Source of the DNA: CAVXAE01 sp044225565
Lineage (GTDB): Bacteria > Pseudomonadota > Gammaproteobacteria > Steroidobacterales > Steroidobacteraceae
Direction of reading: 5' to 3'
Length of the DNA: 7,224 bases
Assembly: GCA_044225565.1 (NCBI GenBank)
Contig: JBGAIL010000240.1
Location: forward strand, 1-7,224
Below, in pieces: positions 6,513 through 7,224 of the stretch. Below the pieces are notes generated by a model that saw only the letters and a list, made by a program, of their open reading frames with translations, did not search any database and was not told the DNA's origin. Within the stretch, counting starts at the first letter, position 1. Each line of letters opens with the position of its first letter. The position numbers were made by a program, and so were the translations under genes.

Positions 6513-6570
6513 TGGACATAACCCTAGGGAGGTCAACAACTTATGTCAATCGGGTTTTCACTTATGTCCA
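6513..6570. repeat. Operator-like motif cluster: three TTATGTC/GACATAA copies
   Basis: On the plus strand ACTTATGTC occurs at 6539-6547 and again at 6560-6568, start to start 21 bp, or two helical turns. A third, inverted copy TGGACATAA (6513-6521) is the exact 9-bp reverse complement of TTATGTCCA at 6562-6570. One copy overlaps the -35, one lies upstream of it, and one lies at the expected transcription start. This is the layout of binding sites for a dimeric regulator. A palindrome CCCTAGGG (6522-6529) lies between the inverted copy and the first direct copy. Confidence 0.55.
6521..6549 (-). promoter_or_regulatory. Putative sigma70-type promoter of the DUF6502 / repeat-protein unit
   Basis: Minus strand: a perfect -35 TTGACA (6549-6544), 17-nt spacer, then TAGGGT (6526-6521) as a weak -10 (T, A and final T match). 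Transcription would start near 6514-6516, leaving a leader of only about 15 nt with the ribosome site in it. The -35 overlaps one of the TTATGTC motifs. The poor -10 limits confidence. Confidence 0.45.
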
Positions 6571-6650
6571 ATACGCGAAATGCGGATGGCCCAAGGCCAC
6601 AGGTAGTGCCTGGCCGGGTAACCAAAACAACAGGTTGTGGGGGGAGGGGT

Positions 6651-7224
6651 CTAGGTTCGCTCGCCGGGCTCGAAAAGCCGGCGATGCTCAAGGATGGCGT
6701 AGCGATCTGTCATACCGGCGACATAATCCGCTACCGCGCGGGCGCGCCCAGCCGTGCCATGGCCGTTTTGCGCCCTGGCGGCCACGTCCCGGTGGTCGGT
6801 CGGCATGAGGTTAATGTCTTCGAAGAATGCCTCGAACAGCTCGCGCAGTACCCGCCGCGCCTTGGAGGTCATCCGTAACACCTTGTAATGCCTGTAAACC
6901 CGGTCCCTCAGGAACTGCTTGAGCTCCAGGTGCTGCCTGGCTACGGCCGTGCTCAAGGCCACGAGTGGGCGTGCCCGATTGCGGATGTCCTCGATGGATT
7001 TGGGCCCCGCGTCGGCCAGGTGCCGGCCGGTGGTGCGGATCAGGTCCACGACGACGTAGTTGATCATCCGCCGGACCGCCTCGTGCAATAGCCGGCGCTC
7101 GTCGAGGCCGGGATATTGGTCCGCGACCTGCGCGTACTGGTCCCGGAACAGCCTGACTTCGCGCAGCGCGCGGACATCGATGAGCCCGGCGCGCACGCCG
7201 TCGTCCACGTCGTGGTTGTTGTAG
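6651..7224 (-). CDS. dgt: dGTP triphosphohydrolase (dGTPase), C-terminal half; 5' end outside window
   Basis: HD-superfamily enzyme that splits dGTP into deoxyguanosine and triphosphate and so affects the dNTP pool. About 190 residues are visible; dGTPase-like proteins of this type are usually around 370-390, so the N-terminal half with the main HD metal site is beyond the right edge. The first visible residues YNNHDVDDGVRAGLI match the conserved late HD-domain segment of the family, including the HDxDD acidic residues. Further support comes from the helical C-terminal part and its end VADYVAGMTDRYAILEHRRLF, the family's closing motif. The stop TAG is at 6653-6651. The GTG inside the segment (7208) is not a start, since the frame stays open to the window edge. 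The next gene downstream begins 150 nt further on with its own promoter-like region, so cotranscription is not required. Confidence 0.88.
   Translation of the reverse strand, partial: YNNHDVDDGVRAGLIDVRALREVRLFRDQYAQVADQYPGLDERRLLHEAVRRMINYVVVDLIRTTGRHLADAGPKSIEDIRNRARPLVALSTAVARQHLELKQFLRDRVYRHYKVLRMTSKARRVLRELFEAFFEDINLMPTDHRDVAARAQNGHGTAGRARAVADYVAGMTDRYAILEHRRLFEPGERT

Noticed and set aside
6501..6539. Longer DUF6502 protein starting at TTG 6539
   Set aside because: No ribosome site, and the extension covers the -10 region and one operator-like motif, whereas GTG 6500 has a GGGAGG just upstream.
6595..6615. Hairpin GGCCA...TGGCC as a terminator for dgt
   Set aside because: The stem is short with a bulge and no T-run follows on the minus strand; too weak to call.

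Overview
This window comes from a GC-rich bacterium, most likely a gammaproteobacterium. The main evidence is the divergent ybbP-ybbA / tesA arrangement, also known from E. coli, together with a FadD whose N- and C-termini follow the E. coli type. I cannot place it more precisely without a search; the Steroidobacter/Nevskia side of the Gammaproteobacteria is a guess from composition and gene style.

Left part (1-3492): a minus-strand pair encodes an ABC exporter-type complex. It consists of the ATPase YbbA (2181-2891) and the large FtsX-like permease YbbP (2181 to beyond the left edge), joined by a 1-nt stop/start overlap. Divergently on the plus strand lies tesA (best start TTG 2830), a secreted GDSL/SGNH thioesterase-lysophospholipase. 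Its signal-peptide codons lie antisense to the first codons of ybbA, so the two 5' ends overlap by about 60 bp.

Middle (3518-5196): a long-chain acyl-CoA synthetase gene (fadD type) follows tesA by 25 nt, in the same direction. Every part of the protein is recognisable, but the reading frame is broken by three single-base indels (near 4257, 4804 and 5036). Correcting them gives a 559-residue protein of normal family length. The cluster makes biochemical sense: YbbAP-TesA would handle hydrophobic esters at the inner membrane or in the periplasm, and FadD would activate released fatty acids.

Right part (5222-6570, minus strand): a two-gene unit. The first gene encodes a DUF6502-type protein of unknown function with a helix-turn-helix-like N-terminal part. 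The second, 21 nt downstream, encodes an 87-residue protein that is a signal peptide plus eight copies of a GITGSG motif, mostly as an octapeptide GITGSGVK. A strong hairpin with a U-run ends the unit. Upstream, a promoter-like TTGACA / TAGGGT pair lies among three copies of a TTATGTC-type motif, two in the same orientation 21 bp apart and one inverted. This unit is the most novel part of the window.

Right edge (6651-7224, minus strand): the C-terminal half of a dGTP triphosphohydrolase (dgt) enters from outside the window. There is no gene-free stretch over 300 bases; the longest gap is 6501-6650, which holds the promoter/operator region. I saw no tRNA, rRNA, insertion sequence or CRISPR array.
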